This document shows positions 47,375-56,920 of a stretch of 64,000 bases of DNA, one piece after another; the stretch's first letter is position 1; each line of letters begins with the position of its first letter. The stretch comes from Nitrincola lacisaponensis. Its GTDB lineage: Bacteria > Pseudomonadota > Gammaproteobacteria > Pseudomonadales > Balneatricaceae. The notes beneath the pieces were generated by a model. The model did not search any database. It was not told where the DNA came from and saw only the letters and a program-made list of their open reading frames with translations. The DNA lies in assembly GCF_000691225.1 (NCBI RefSeq), contig NZ_JMSZ01000032.1, positions 124,001 through 188,000 of the forward strand. Direction: 5' to 3'. Made by a program: the position numbers and the translations under genes.

Positions 47375-47890
47375 TCACTCCTGAAGAGTATCTTTGGATT
47401 TATTGATATCTAAATAGCATCTGGCAACCACCGCAATGCATTGTATAAATAGAACTAATAATCCTATAGCTATAATGCTGTAAAAAGGCCACATCAGAGG
47501 AGCCCAAGGGCTTACGGCCTCAACCTCTCCGCGTTCAAATGCTCTGATTGCTCTTTGAATAGCTACCCAGGATAACCCTGCTATGACTGGAGATAACATC
47601 AATCCATATAGCACTATATCGATGTAGCATTTTATTTTTGATGGTATTTTTGTAGATAGAAAATCAATTTTTACATGATCATTATGATAAAGAGCATATC
47701 CTGCTCCTAATATGAAAATTGATCCATTTAACATGTATGATATGTCAAATGCCCATTTAGTTGGCGCATTCAGAAAAAATCGGACAAACACTTCATAAAG
47801 CATGCTGATCACTAAAGCGATGAGAACCGGTCGAGCGATCCATCCAAGAGAGATGGACAAGAGGTTGGCAAACCTTATAAATATTTTCAT
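47375..47890 (-). CDS. TRAP transporter small membrane subunit (DctQ family)
   Basis: A 171-residue membrane protein with four hydrophobic segments and the FLNAPTKWAFDISYMLNGSIFILGAGYALYHNDHVKIDF motif (here split for length: FLNAPTKWAFDIS and GYALYHNDHV) of DctQ proteins. AGGA precedes the ATG. It partners the DctM subunit that starts 3 bases downstream. Confidence 0.92.
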   Translation of the reverse strand: MKIFIRFANLLSISLGWIARPVLIALVISMLYEVFVRFFLNAPTKWAFDISYMLNGSIFILGAGYALYHNDHVKIDFLSTKIPSKIKCYIDIVLYGLMLSPVIAGLSWVAIQRAIRAFERGEVEAVSPWAPLMWPFYSIIAIGLLVLFIQCIAVVARCYLDINKSKDTLQE

Positions 47891-47942
47891 TGCACTATCC
47901 TCAAAATGCCGCTGACTATTTAGTCAGCGGCCTCTATAGGGT

Positions 47943-48989
47943 TCAGTCGTGGAGAAGATAGAAAGAGTTTCTTGCCCAGCGGTCCTGATATTCCAGGTAG
48001 CTTTCCAAAATTGCTGCAGTTTCGCTTCCTGTTGAATTGTCACTGATCTTTGTGTTAATCCAGTCTCTGCCTGCACTTCTGACTTGCTCTATCAGTTCAG
48101 GGGATAGCTCAACCACTTTGTTTGTGTTTGCATACTGGTCCATAGAAAGAATATCGCTATGACCGAAGTGAACTAAACTTTCCATAGTGGTTAATTTTGC
48201 AGCGGCTTCAACCAAGGGTTTTAGTTCATTCGGAAGTTTGTTCCAGGTATCTTCTTTAACAACCACTTCCCACAGAAAAGTGGGCTGGTGTACACCGGGA
48301 ACAGCCAGGTACTCGGCTATTTCGTGGAAACCTTCACTCAGGTTTGATCCTGGTGTCGCCCACTCTACGGCATCGACTCCTCGGCGTTGCAATAGCGTAA
48401 ATATTTCTCCAGGTGGAACGACTGTTGGAGCTCCATCGAAATAATTGCCCAGGATTTCAGCCCAAGGACCTGCTGTTCTGTACCTTAAGCCTTTCAGGTT
48501 TTCGGCTTCTTGTATGGCGGAATGGCTATGTGCAAAGACTTCGGTTGTTCCAATGCCAACAACTAAACTTTTTAACCCCATGTTTTTGAGTCGATAGTCT
48601 TGGAGCATTTCCAAACCACCACCCTCATAGATCCAATGCACTTTTGTTTCGGGAGCCATGCCACCAGGAAATCCAGCAAAAATGGCATTTACTGGATCTC
48701 TATTAATCAGAAAGGTAGGTGTGCTATGGCCAGCCTCAATAATGCCATCTTCAACTGCACTGTAAATTTCGAATGCTGGAACGACAACACCTGCGCCAAA
48801 AGGCTGTATCTCCAATCGTCCACCGGTAAGCAGTTCGACGTTCTTTGAGAATCTGACCATGAAGTTTTCATAGAAAAATGATCCTTCTGGCACCGCTGCG
48901 GGCATGCGCCACTTGATCTGATCCGCCATTGCCGAGTTGGCAATAATGGCCAATAAAGCAAGACTCACTGCAATGATTTTCTTACTCAT
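47943..48989 (-). CDS. TRAP transporter periplasmic binding protein (DctP family)
   Basis: A 348-residue protein with a signal peptide (cleavage near SAMA-DQ, about residue 22), starting KWRMPAAVPEGSFFYENFM and containing the conserved arginine region LKGLRYRTAGPWAEILG and the VEWATPGSNLSEGFHE block. The ligand is probably an organic acid, or hydroxyproline given the operator context. It is the first gene of the TRAP operon; AGGGG precedes the ATG. The promoter and operators at 49151-49211 are about 165 bp upstream. Confidence 0.92.
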   Translation of the reverse strand: MSKKIIAVSLALLAIIANSAMADQIKWRMPAAVPEGSFFYENFMVRFSKNVELLTGGRLEIQPFGAGVVVPAFEIYSAVEDGIIEAGHSTPTFLINRDPVNAIFAGFPGGMAPETKVHWIYEGGGLEMLQDYRLKNMGLKSLVVGIGTTEVFAHSHSAIQEAENLKGLRYRTAGPWAEILGNYFDGAPTVVPPGEIFTLLQRRGVDAVEWATPGSNLSEGFHEIAEYLAVPGVHQPTFLWEVVVKEDTWNKLPNELKPLVEAAAKLTTMESLVHFGHSDILSMDQYANTNKVVELSPELIEQVRSAGRDWINTKISDNSTGSETAAILESYLEYQDRWARNSFYLLHD

Positions 48990-49150
48990 ATTTCACCCCT
49001 AACTTTAAGTTATGTCTAAGACTTTGTTTTTATTTGCATTAAATTTTTATGTTCAAATTTGATACATCGCTTACCATCGCTGATGGTGCTCTTGAGTTCA
49101 GGTTACTGCCGAGAAATCATGTGCAAGCAGTCACGTGCTTTAACTGGCAC

Positions 49151-49211
49151 CATGTCGACATGTTATATACATGATTGTGGATAAGTCAACATGTCGTCTT
49201 GTTGTCGACAT
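49151..49211 (-). promoter_or_regulatory. TRAP operon promoter with GntR operators
   Basis: On the minus strand -35 TTGACT (49184-49189), 16-bp spacer and -10 TATAAC (49162-49167) lie between CATGTCGACATG (49151-49162), which covers the start region, and TTGTCGACAT (49202-49211) upstream. This copies the arrangement at 44315-44375. The 301-bp intergenic region 48990-49290 otherwise holds only the cyd terminator. Confidence 0.7.
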
Positions 49212-49250
49212 GAATATGCTTTGTTTTTTGGTTCATGTTTTTTGTTGGCA

Positions 49251-49277
49251 TAAAAAAAGGCACCTTTCGGTGCCTTT
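49251..49277 (-). terminator. Terminator of the cydABX operon
   Basis: GGCACC, loop TTTC, GGTGCC, followed on the minus strand by seven T residues, 14 bases after the cydX stop. The stem and loop are identical to those at 46011-46026. Confidence 0.85.
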
Positions 49278-49290
49278 GGGGGAGTGAGCA

Positions 49291-49392
49291 TTACTCCTGA
49301 TCAAACTCTTCTTCGGCCTCCAGCCACATCACATTGATGATGCCGAAAGCACAGGCGAGCAATACGCCCAGAATCCATGAAAAATACCACAT
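49291..49392 (-). CDS. cydX: Cytochrome bd oxidase small subunit CydX
   Basis: A 33-residue single-span membrane peptide MWYFSWILGVLLACAFGIIN... that matches the CydX start MWYFxWILG known from E. coli. GAGGAG lies 6 nt before the ATG at 49392, whereas an in-frame ATG two codons earlier sits directly on that site. CydX stabilises the CydA/CydB haem centre. The gene follows cydB by 10 bases. Confidence 0.92.
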   Translation of the reverse strand: MWYFSWILGVLLACAFGIINVMWLEAEEEFDQE

Positions 49393-49402
49393 GGTCATCT
49401 CC

Positions 49403-50545
49403 TCAATAGAGTGAATGGTTGTTTTCTTTAATGAAGCTGACACCGATCTTGCTCCAGAGGGCGCGATAGCACCAGAAGGTGTAGCCCAGAATAATGGGAA
49501 CAAAGATGATGGCCGCCCAAGTCATGACCATCAGTGTGTTCGCGCTGGAAGCCGCATCCCACAGGGTTAAGCTGTGGTTGGGAACCAAGCTGGAAGGCAT
49601 CACAAACGGGAACATCGACACGCCGGCTGTCAGAATAATCCCAGTGATACCGAGTCCACTGAACAAGAAAGCCAGGGCAGCTTTATTAGCGCTGGCAAAC
49701 AGGTAGGCACCGATTAGGCCCAAGAATCCCAGTGCTGGTGCAATCATGGTTAAGGGGTAGTTGGCATAGTTACTTAACCAAGCGCCTTCTGCTTTCAAGA
49801 CCTCTTTAAGCACAGGATTGGATGCGGCATCTGTTGCTGGCATGGCGACAATTTGGTATCCCTCGATTCCAACAGTCAGCCACAGCCCCGCCAGGGCAAA
49901 GGTGATGAAGCAGACCAGTGCAAAAATTCTGGCATAGAAGCGTGATCGCGCTTCTACCGCTTCATGGGTTCTCATCTGTACCCAGGTTGCACCGTGCAGG
50001 CAAAGCATGGATAAGCTGACGATTCCGCAGAGTAGGGCAAAGGGATTAAGCAGTGCAAAGAAACTGCCGTGATAGGATGGGCGGATCAATTCGTCATACT
50101 GGAAGGGAACGCCTTGCAGCAGGTTTCCGAACGCAACTCCGAATACCAGGGCAGGGACGGCACCACCGACAACCAGTGCCCAGTCCCAGCCATCACGCCA
50201 GCGTTGATCCTGCATTTTTGAACGGTAGTCAAAGCCAACAGGACGGAGAAACATGGCAAATAATACCAGTAACATTGCCCAGTAGAGGCCGGAAAAAGCC
50301 GCGGCATAGACCAGAGGCCAGGCGGCAAATAGAGCACCACCGGCGGTGATGAACCACACTTGGTTACCATCCCAGTGGGGTGCCATGGTATTGATCACCA
50401 CGCGTCTTTCATCATCGGTTTTTGCGACCAGTGGGAGGATGGCTAAACCACCCATGTCGAAGCCGTCGGTGACAGCAAAACCGATCAGTAACACTCCGAT
50501 CAGAATCCACCAGATCAGTTTTAACATTTCATAATCAAAGATCAT
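49403..50545 (-). CDS. cydB: Cytochrome d ubiquinol oxidase subunit II
   Basis: A 380-residue membrane protein of nine segments with CydB features: WWILIGVLLIGFAVTDGFDMG near the start, RPVGFDYRSK and PLGLTWxxP-like SSLVPNHSLTLWDA near the end. AAGGAG precedes the ATG. Forms the high-affinity bd oxidase with CydA, which reduces oxygen at low tension and does not pump protons. Confidence 0.96.
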   Translation of the reverse strand: MIFDYEMLKLIWWILIGVLLIGFAVTDGFDMGGLAILPLVAKTDDERRVVINTMAPHWDGNQVWFITAGGALFAAWPLVYAAAFSGLYWAMLLVLFAMFLRPVGFDYRSKMQDQRWRDGWDWALVVGGAVPALVFGVAFGNLLQGVPFQYDELIRPSYHGSFFALLNPFALLCGIVSLSMLCLHGATWVQMRTHEAVEARSRFYARIFALVCFITFALAGLWLTVGIEGYQIVAMPATDAASNPVLKEVLKAEGAWLSNYANYPLTMIAPALGFLGLIGAYLFASANKAALAFLFSGLGITGIILTAGVSMFPFVMPSSLVPNHSLTLWDAASSANTLMVMTWAAIIFVPIILGYTFWCYRALWSKIGVSFIKENNHSLY

Positions 50546-50567
50546 TTCAAATACTCCTTGGCCTGAC

Positions 50568-52163
50568 TCATACTTTGACCGTTTGCGGTGCTAGTGCGGG
50601 GTCGTTTTGATCATCATCCTGTTCGAAATGATAACGACCGGTATGTAGGCTGCTTGGGCCTTTACGGATAAAGTGCTGCATCAAGAAGACTTCGATAATG
50701 ATCAAAATCGTGTAGAAAATAATAAAGAGTGAAAGACTCAGTAGTATCTCGTTCGCCGTCAGGACAGACACGGCGTTGAAGGTGGGGAGTATTTCGCCTA
50801 CTGCCCAGGGTTGACGACCAAACTCGGCAACAAACCAACCTGCTTCTGAAGCAATCCAGGGCACCGGCAGGGTAAACAGCGCGGCTTTAAGCAACCAGGG
50901 TTTCTTCCAGGCGGTACGTTTGGCGGTAAAGTAGAAGCTCAATGCAAACAGAACCAGCATCCAGAAGCCTGCTGCGACCATGATCCGGAATGCCCAGAAT
51001 AGAGGGCCTACGGCGGGAATGGTGTCACGAGCAGCCATTTGAATCTGCTCTTCAGTCGCATCGACAATGTTGGCTGTATAACGCTGTAGAAGTAAGCCGT
51101 AACCTAAGTCTGCTTTTTTCTCATCAAAAGCAGCACGTTCGGTATCTGTCGCTTCACCCGATCTCATTTTTTGCAATAAAGCATAGGCATCCATACCGTT
51201 ACGGATACGTATTTCGTGATCAGCGATCAGGTCCTTGATACCGCGGACTTCTTCAGTCGTCGAGCGCGTGGCAACCAAGCCTAGCGCATAGGGTATTCTA
51301 ATGGCGTAGTCAGTCCGCATCTCTTCACTGTTCGGAATGCCAAACAGGGTAAAGGCGGCTGGTGCAGGATGAGTTTCCCATTCTGCTTCAATCGCGGCAA
51401 GTTTGGTTTTTTGTACATCACCCAGTTCGTAGCCTGACTCGTCACCCAGCAAAATGACAGACAAGGAAGCCGCTAAACCGAATGCTGAAGCGACGGCAAA
51501 AGAGCGTTTGGCAAAAGCGATGTCACGACCTTTGAGTAAGTAGTAAGAACTGACGGCTAATACGAATACCGCTGCTGTGACATAACCTGCAGAAACGGTA
51601 TGAACAAATTTAACCTGCGCAACAGGGTTCATCACCAAGTCTACAAAGCTCGTCATTTCCATGCGCATGGTTTCATAGTTGAATTCTGCGCCGACCGGAT
51701 GCTGCATCCAGCCATTGGCGACCAGAATCCAGAGTGCGGAAAAGTTCGATCCCAGGGCAACCAGCCAGGTAACCATCAGGTGCTTGACCTTGCTGAGTCG
51801 GTCCCAGCCAAAGAAGAACAGGCCGACAAAGGTAGACTCCAGGAAAAATGCCATCAGACCTTCAATGGCCAGAGGTGCGCCGAATACATCACCGACATAG
51901 TGGGAGTAGTAGGACCAGTTGGTTCCAAACTGAAACTCCATGGTAAGACCGGTTGTGACGCCTAAAGCAAAGTTGATACCAAAGAGCTTGCCCCAGAATT
52001 TGGTCATGTCTTTGTAGATCTGCTTGCCGGTCATGACATAGACCGACTCCATAATGGCCAGCATAAATGCCAGACCAATAGTGAGTGGAACAAACAGAAA
52101 GTGGTACATCGCCGTAAGTGCGAATTGCAGACGGGATAAGTCTACGACCGCTTCAGTGATCAT
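50568..52163 (-). CDS. cydA: Cytochrome d ubiquinol oxidase subunit I
   Basis: A 531-residue membrane protein: [23 protein letters not shown] carries the haem b595 histidine region, and [13 protein letters not shown] is the late conserved block. A long Q loop (about 250-390) places it in the E. coli type. AGAGGA precedes the ATG. It is first gene of cydABX; a -24/-12 promoter faces it at 52211-52227 and a PAS/sigma-54 activator gene is divergent. Confidence 0.97.
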   Translation of the reverse strand: MITEAVVDLSRLQFALTAMYHFLFVPLTIGLAFMLAIMESVYVMTGKQIYKDMTKFWGKLFGINFALGVTTGLTMEFQFGTNWSYYSHYVGDVFGAPLAIEGLMAFFLESTFVGLFFFGWDRLSKVKHLMVTWLVALGSNFSALWILVANGWMQHPVGAEFNYETMRMEMTSFVDLVMNPVAQVKFVHTVSAGYVTAAVFVLAVSSYYLLKGRDIAFAKRSFAVASAFGLAASLSVILLGDESGYELGDVQKTKLAAIEAEWETHPAPAAFTLFGIPNSEEMRTDYAIRIPYALGLVATRSTTEEVRGIKDLIADHEIRIRNGMDAYALLQKMRSGEATDTERAAFDEKKADLGYGLLLQRYTANIVDATEEQIQMAARDTIPAVGPLFWAFRIMVAAGFWMLVLFALSFYFTAKRTAWKKPWLLKAALFTLPVPWIASEAGWFVAEFGRQPWAVGEILPTFNAVSVLTANEILLSLSLFIIFYTILIIIEVFLMQHFIRKGPSSLHTGRYHFEQDDDQNDPALAPQTVKV

Positions 52164-52210
52164 ACGAAATCCTCTGATACTACTGATTTGATAAGGGTTG
52201 GTGGTTAACA

Positions 52211-52227
52211 GGCAGAATTCATGCCAA
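52211..52227 (-). promoter_or_regulatory. Sigma-54 (-24/-12) promoter facing cydA
   Basis: On the minus strand TTGGCATGAATTCTGCC has GG-N10-GC (GG 52225-52224, GC 52213-52212) and the TGGCA -24 element. It ends about 48 bp before the cydA start. Sigma-54 control of cydAB would be unusual. Confidence 0.6.
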
Positions 52228-52324
52228 GTAAAACAATTTTGGTTATGAGCTTATTATTTTTTGAAATACATGCCATTTTGGGCAGTTCGGCGTCAGATTA
52301 ACCCTAATTTAACTGAGGTTAAAC

Positions 52325-52366
52325 GTGACAAATTGTCACATCAGGCGGATAATGAACTGACATACA
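52325..52366. promoter_or_regulatory. Candidate enhancer for the PAS/sigma-54 activator
   Basis: GTGACAAATTGTCAC (52325-52339) is a 7-bp inverted repeat with 1-bp centre. Two further TGACA units follow in the next 27 bp. It is about 110 bp upstream of the -24/-12 promoter of cydA, the usual enhancer distance, and about 50 bp before the activator gene. Confidence 0.5.
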
Positions 52367-52387
52367 TGACAGTCTTGGCAGATAAAA

Positions 52388-53728
52388 ATGGCAGATATAA
52401 CCCTTCTCCCTTCACAACCTGCATTGCCGGAGTTGAGTGCATTACTCGATGTAATTAAAGAGCCGGCAACCATCCTTTCGCTGGACTACCGCATTCTGGC
52501 GTGTAACCAGGCCTATGCAGCGATCTATGGCGATGGCGAAGCCGTATTGGGCCGCACCTGTTATGAGGTGTCGCATGGGTATCACGTACCCTGTGATCAG
52601 GCGGGTGAGTCCTGCCCGTTAAAGCGCTGCCTGGATACGGGGCAGCGTCAGCGGGTTTTGCATCTGCATAACACTCCTGAAGGTGAGGAGCATGTGGATG
52701 TCGAGATGAACCCGGTACGCAATGCCGAGGGCGAGTTGATCTGCTATCTCGAAATTATGCATCTGGTCAAGGAAGCGCGCGCCACACCTGGCGAAGGCGA
52801 TGGTATGGTGGGCCGCTCTCCAGCTTTCAGTCGTATGCTGGAGTTACTGCGCCGTGCGGCACCTTCGGATATTACTGTGCTGTTGTTGGGTGAGTCAGGT
52901 ACCGGTAAGGAGCTGGCAGCTCGGGCTGTGCATGATGGCAGCTCACGTGCCCGTGGTCCGTTTGTGACGGTGGAGTGTTCCGGTCTGACAGAGTCCTTGT
53001 TCGAAAGTGAGCTGTTTGGTCATGAACGTGGCGCATTTACCGGAGCGGTAGGGCGTAAAAAAGGTTTGATAGAAGCGGCTCGTGGTGGAACCCTGTTTCT
53101 GGATGAGATAGGTGAAATACCGCTACCGCAGCAGGTTAAACTCTTGCGTCTGATCGAAACAGGAACCTATCGAACGGTGGGGGGGATTGAACCACAGCAT
53201 GCGGACTTCCGGCTGGTGTGTGCAACACATCGAGATCTGAAACAGCAGGTAGCTCAAGGGCTGTTCCGGCAGGATCTCTATTATCGTATATCGGCATTCC
53301 CGGTTATCTTGCCGTCACTGGCAGACCGCCCGGAAGATCTTGAACTGCTGATAGAGTCACTGCTTGCGCGAATACCGGGTGCTGAAGGTATTAGTGTGAC
53401 AGAAGCTGCCATACGACTGCTGCGCCAGTATGCATTTCCGGGCAATATTCGTGAGCTGCGTAATATACTCGAGCGGGGAATGCTCTTAACGGATGATGGT
53501 CGTATCGGTGTGCAGCATTTGCCACCCGAGTGCCAGCATGTGGATTCGGTCCTGGCTCCTGCACCTTACAGTGGTTTTCCCGTGGATGAAGTGATTCCGC
53601 TGGATCAACTGGAGCGCTACTATCTGCAGCGCCTTTCGGCTCGATTCAAGGGTGATAACCGCTCACTGGCGGAGCGGTTGGGGGTGAGCGAGCGAACACT
53701 GTATCGCAAGCTCAGCCGCTTGAAGTAG
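52388..53728 (+). CDS. PAS-domain sigma-54 activator, probable regulator of cydAB
   Basis: A 446-residue activator: N-terminal PAS-like sensor (about 12-130), AAA+ domain (about 140-370; Walker [15 protein letters not shown] 215-220, Walker B GGTLFLDE) and C-terminal Fis-type helix-turn-helix (about 405-446). The sensor carries a cysteine/histidine cluster: C58, H63, H66, C69, C76 and C81 in [12 protein letters not shown] and ESCPLKRC. This could bind a metal, haem or iron-sulfur centre and sense redox or oxygen. There is no receiver domain. It is divergent from cydA with a -24/-12 promoter between. The start is the ATG at 52388, although no strong ribosome-binding site is seen. Confidence 0.87.
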   Translation: MADITLLPSQPALPELSALLDVIKEPATILSLDYRILACNQAYAAIYGDGEAVLGRTCYEVSHGYHVPCDQAGESCPLKRCLDTGQRQRVLHLHNTPEGEEHVDVEMNPVRNAEGELICYLEIMHLVKEARATPGEGDGMVGRSPAFSRMLELLRRAAPSDITVLLLGESGTGKELAARAVHDGSSRARGPFVTVECSGLTESLFESELFGHERGAFTGAVGRKKGLIEAARGGTLFLDEIGEIPLPQQVKLLRLIETGTYRTVGGIEPQHADFRLVCATHRDLKQQVAQGLFRQDLYYRISAFPVILPSLADRPEDLELLIESLLARIPGAEGISVTEAAIRLLRQYAFPGNIRELRNILERGMLLTDDGRIGVQHLPPECQHVDSVLAPAPYSGFPVDEVIPLDQLERYYLQRLSARFKGDNRSLAERLGVSERTLYRKLSRLK

Positions 53729-53742
53729 GTATCGAGTCCCGA

Positions 53743-54501
53743 TCAGCGCGTTTCGCTCAGCTGCTGTCCCTGCTGGTCTGTCCAGGTGAAGGTAAGATCG
53801 TCAAACTGATCCAGGAAAAAGGCTACAAACGGGTTGGCCGATGTCCCGGTATTAAAGGTTACGCTGAACAGCGTTTCATCTCCACGGCTGACCTGCAGGC
53901 TTTCAATCAGTTGCTGGGGTATCAGATTACCCTGGCTGTCTTCCCGAAAACCGGTTTCCATCGGATGATTGATCATGGTCCGCAGTTCAGCGGCTTCGCC
54001 TGCCTTGGGGTTACGTGGCAAGGCGATACGCGGTTGTGACATTTGTGCTTCGGTAACGGTACCGTCTTCATCTGTCATCAGACAGCCGCTGACGGTGACA
54101 CGAACATCCTGGTTTGCCAGCCACAGGTTTCCCTGATTGCTTTTGGCCAGCACATAGACAGTCTGGGTTTCACTTAAGCGGATGCGGGTGGATACTTCAA
54201 TGCGTGGAATGGCGTCGCTGAATGCGAACTCGATCACTTCGGCACGCGGGTTCTGACTGGCAAAAACATACAATCCGCTAATGTATTCATCTGCTGCCAG
54301 AGTACCGTTAAAGGTCACTTTCAGAGGGACAGATGCACCATCGTCTGCGACCAGCGGCAGTCCGATCTGTAGGCCACTGGTCTGAGGTGTTTCGGTTCCC
54401 ACCTTGTTTTTAAGTGCCTCGATACGTTGCCAGTCGGCCATCGTATGCAGTGGCAGTAAAAGCAGGAGGATCAACAATGTCAGTCTCAATGGTGCACGCA
54501 T
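53743..54501 (-). CDS. SoxYZ fusion, thiosulfate/sulfur carrier protein
   Basis: A 252-residue exported protein (signal peptide ending at HTMA, about 21). The N-terminal half (about 40-150) is SoxY-like and ends with VRVTVSGC, where C140 should be the sulfur-carrying cysteine, although the usual C-terminal GGCGG tail is replaced by an internal SGCLMTDE. The C-terminal half (about 155-252) is SoxZ-like with PRIALPRNPKAGEAAELRTMINHPMETGFR. Fusions are known. It is the last gene of the operon with YeeE and the flavocytochrome c genes. No soxA, soxX, soxB or soxCD is in the window. Confidence 0.87.
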   Translation of the reverse strand: MRAPLRLTLLILLLLLPLHTMADWQRIEALKNKVGTETPQTSGLQIGLPLVADDGASVPLKVTFNGTLAADEYISGLYVFASQNPRAEVIEFAFSDAIPRIEVSTRIRLSETQTVYVLAKSNQGNLWLANQDVRVTVSGCLMTDEDGTVTEAQMSQPRIALPRNPKAGEAAELRTMINHPMETGFREDSQGNLIPQQLIESLQVSRGDETLFSVTFNTGTSANPFVAFFLDQFDDLTFTWTDQQGQQLSETR

Positions 54502-54528
54502 GTAGAGTCAGTTTCCTTAAGATTACAG

Positions 54529-55590
54529 TTAGACGGTTGTCTTACGGCTGTCCAGCCAGAGCGCGACTTGGGCGCCGATCAGAATTCCGGCAAGTGCAGC
54601 AATACTGCTGAGCGCCAGGGTAGAAAAACCACTGATGCCCTGTCCCAGCGTGCAGCCCAGTGACAATACGCCACCAATGCCCATCAATAAGCCGCCCAGT
54701 ATGCCACGCTGCATCTGTTGAGGTGATTCGTAGCCCTGCCAGCTGAATTCGCCACTGAACAGTGCACGGACAAAACTGCCCAGAATCACACCCAATACGA
54801 CCACGACGGCGAAACTAAGTTTCATACCGCTGGAGAGCATGGAGAACTGCAGGGTTTCACCAATCGGCTGTACGAAGGTCAGCGATCCCAGTCGGACCGG
54901 ATCAAAATCATCTGCGCCGAGTACACCGGTTACCCACCAGCCACCAGCGGTCAGCAAGCCAATCAGACTGGCACCTATCCAGTCTCGGGGCGATTGACGC
55001 AGTGCCGGACTTTTGAGTGCCCAGAAGAGTAGCAGGCCCGCAAGAACCAGGAGTGTCAGTGTCTTCGACAGACTGGCTGACAGGCCGGTCAGGCTGATGA
55101 GTCCATCAATAGATGTGGCAGGCAGGCGGGTCTGAGTAAGTGCTTCCAGATCAATCCGTGGATGTGCCAGCAAGCCCGACAGGGTCGCATAGGCTGAGAC
55201 CCCAAGCACCAACAGTACCAGCAGTGAGCGCAGATTACCGCTGCCCAGTAACACCAGCGAGCGAGCACCACAGGCATTGGCCAGATGCATGCCATAACCA
55301 AACAGCATTCCGCCACCCAAGAGCAAGGGCCAGGAGGGGGAGCGTTGATGGTAGTGTGTCTGGGTCAAGTCGATACCAAACAGCCAGTGTAATGCCTGGC
55401 TGCTCAGTAAGGCGACTGCCATTGCCAGCACAAATGCGCGCAGCTTGATGCTGTCGCCAGATTGCCAGCGATTCGACAGACCTCTATACAAACAAAAGCG
55501 GCTCCATTGAGCCGCTGCGCCGTAAGCCAGTCCCAGGAGTGCACCACTCCACAGGACGGCTTGCAGGTGATCTTCAAAAAGTTCGATCAT
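54529..55590 (-). CDS. YeeE/YedE-family sulfur transporter
   Basis: A 353-residue membrane protein with two halves of similar design. The conserved cysteine motifs are LANACGARSLVLLGSGN in the first half and LSLGCTLGQGISG in the second, as in the TsuA thiosulfate channel family. It is between the SoxYZ gene and fccB in the same operon, so transport of a sulfur compound across the inner membrane is probable. Confidence 0.88.
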   Translation of the reverse strand: MIELFEDHLQAVLWSGALLGLAYGAAAQWSRFCLYRGLSNRWQSGDSIKLRAFVLAMAVALLSSQALHWLFGIDLTQTHYHQRSPSWPLLLGGGMLFGYGMHLANACGARSLVLLGSGNLRSLLVLLVLGVSAYATLSGLLAHPRIDLEALTQTRLPATSIDGLISLTGLSASLSKTLTLLVLAGLLLFWALKSPALRQSPRDWIGASLIGLLTAGGWWVTGVLGADDFDPVRLGSLTFVQPIGETLQFSMLSSGMKLSFAVVVVLGVILGSFVRALFSGEFSWQGYESPQQMQRGILGGLLMGIGGVLSLGCTLGQGISGFSTLALSSIAALAGILIGAQVALWLDSRKTTV

Positions 55591-55593
55591 AGA

Positions 55594-56910
55594 TCAGCTA
55601 CGGGTTCCCCAGGTATCTTGTGTAATGGCGTTATACCAGCCAACAGCATACGCCGCCTCAGCCTTGCGAACACTGTCACTAGCATCAGCCGCACTCAGGC
55701 CGCCAGCGCCTTCAACATCAATGATCTGATTATCCTGTACTTTGTAGACGCCAGCAACCGAGATACCGTAATCCGGGTTGATCAGACTGTAGCAGGTATT
55801 GGCCCAGACAGGTTCCAGCGGGTTAACACCTGCAAGCGCTGCCACGATAGCACTGGCGGCCACTTTACCCTGAGCATTCGCGGCAAAGCCGGACTTGGGC
55901 ATGGGAGCCGCAACTGTAGCATCACCTACGACATAAATATCCTTCACCAGCGTCGATTCAAATGTCACCGGATTCACTGGAACCCAGCCGGTCTGATCGG
56001 TGACGCCTGCTCGTTCAGCAATAAAGCCAGCCTTTTGAGGCGGAATCACGTTCAATGCAGCGGCCTGGTGACGTGTGCCGAACTCTGTTTCCACTTCACG
56101 ACGTGCCGCGTCTACACGGACAACACGACCATCATTTGAAAGCCCGACCCATTCGATCATGTCGCCATATTCGGCTTGCCAGCCAGCAGTAAACAAGCCC
56201 TGCTTGGAGAAGTTGTCCTTGGCATCCAGAATCAGAATCTTGGAGCGCGGCTTGTGCTTCTTGAAGTAATGAGCGACCAGGCTGGCGCGTTCATAAGGTC
56301 CGGGTGGGCAGCGGAAAGGGTTGCCGGGCACTGACATGATGAACGTTTCGCCGTCCTGCATCGCTTCCAGCTGCTGTCTGAGCAGCAAGGTCTGGGGGCC
56401 TGCTTTCCAGGCATGCGGAGCCAGTTCGGCAGCTGCTTCGTCGTAGCCCTCAATGGCGTTCCAGCGCATATCAATACCGGGTGACATCAGCAGCTTGTCA
56501 TATTGCAGCGTTTGGCCATCAGACAGGCTGACGCGATGTGCAACCGGATCAATGTCCTGAGCCAGTGCATGCACAACTTTGACGCCGTACACCTGTTTCA
56601 GCTCGTCATAGTTGTGACCGATGCTTTCCAGTTGATGCTCACCGGCCAGTACCAGGTTGGAGAAGGGGCAGGTATAAAAGGTTTTGTTGGGTTCGACCAG
56701 GGTAACATCAATGGCCGGATTGCCGCGCTTGATATATTTAGCTGCAGTTGCACCGCCAAAGCCACCACCGATGACAACAACGCGGCCAGCAGATGCCTGG
56801 CTGCTGCCTGTTGCTGCACAGGCCGAAATTGCCGGGAACAGGGATGCCAGACCAAGGCCTTTCAGAAGCTGGCGGCGTGATGTGGAAATCTTGTTTGCAT
56901 TGTCACTCAT
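55594..56910 (-). CDS. fccB: Flavocytochrome c sulfide dehydrogenase, flavoprotein subunit
   Basis: A 438-residue flavoprotein with a Tat signal (SRRQLLKGLG, residues 11-20) and the GGGFGGATAA dinucleotide motif. All three cysteines expected from Allochromatium FCSD are present: C81 in FYTCPFSN (covalent FAD site), C201 in FRCPPGPYER and C373 in NTCYSLIN (redox disulfide). It oxidises sulfide and passes electrons to the cytochrome subunit. ATG 56910 follows AAGGGGCC and is preferred to starts further out. It is 10 bases after the cytochrome gene. Confidence 0.93.
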   Translation of the reverse strand: MSDNANKISTSRRQLLKGLGLASLFPAISACAATGSSQASAGRVVVIGGGFGGATAAKYIKRGNPAIDVTLVEPNKTFYTCPFSNLVLAGEHQLESIGHNYDELKQVYGVKVVHALAQDIDPVAHRVSLSDGQTLQYDKLLMSPGIDMRWNAIEGYDEAAAELAPHAWKAGPQTLLLRQQLEAMQDGETFIMSVPGNPFRCPPGPYERASLVAHYFKKHKPRSKILILDAKDNFSKQGLFTAGWQAEYGDMIEWVGLSNDGRVVRVDAARREVETEFGTRHQAAALNVIPPQKAGFIAERAGVTDQTGWVPVNPVTFESTLVKDIYVVGDATVAAPMPKSGFAANAQGKVAASAIVAALAGVNPLEPVWANTCYSLINPDYGISVAGVYKVQDNQIIDVEGAGGLSAADASDSVRKAEAAYAVGWYNAITQDTWGTRS

Positions 56911-56920
56911 AACCGGCCCC

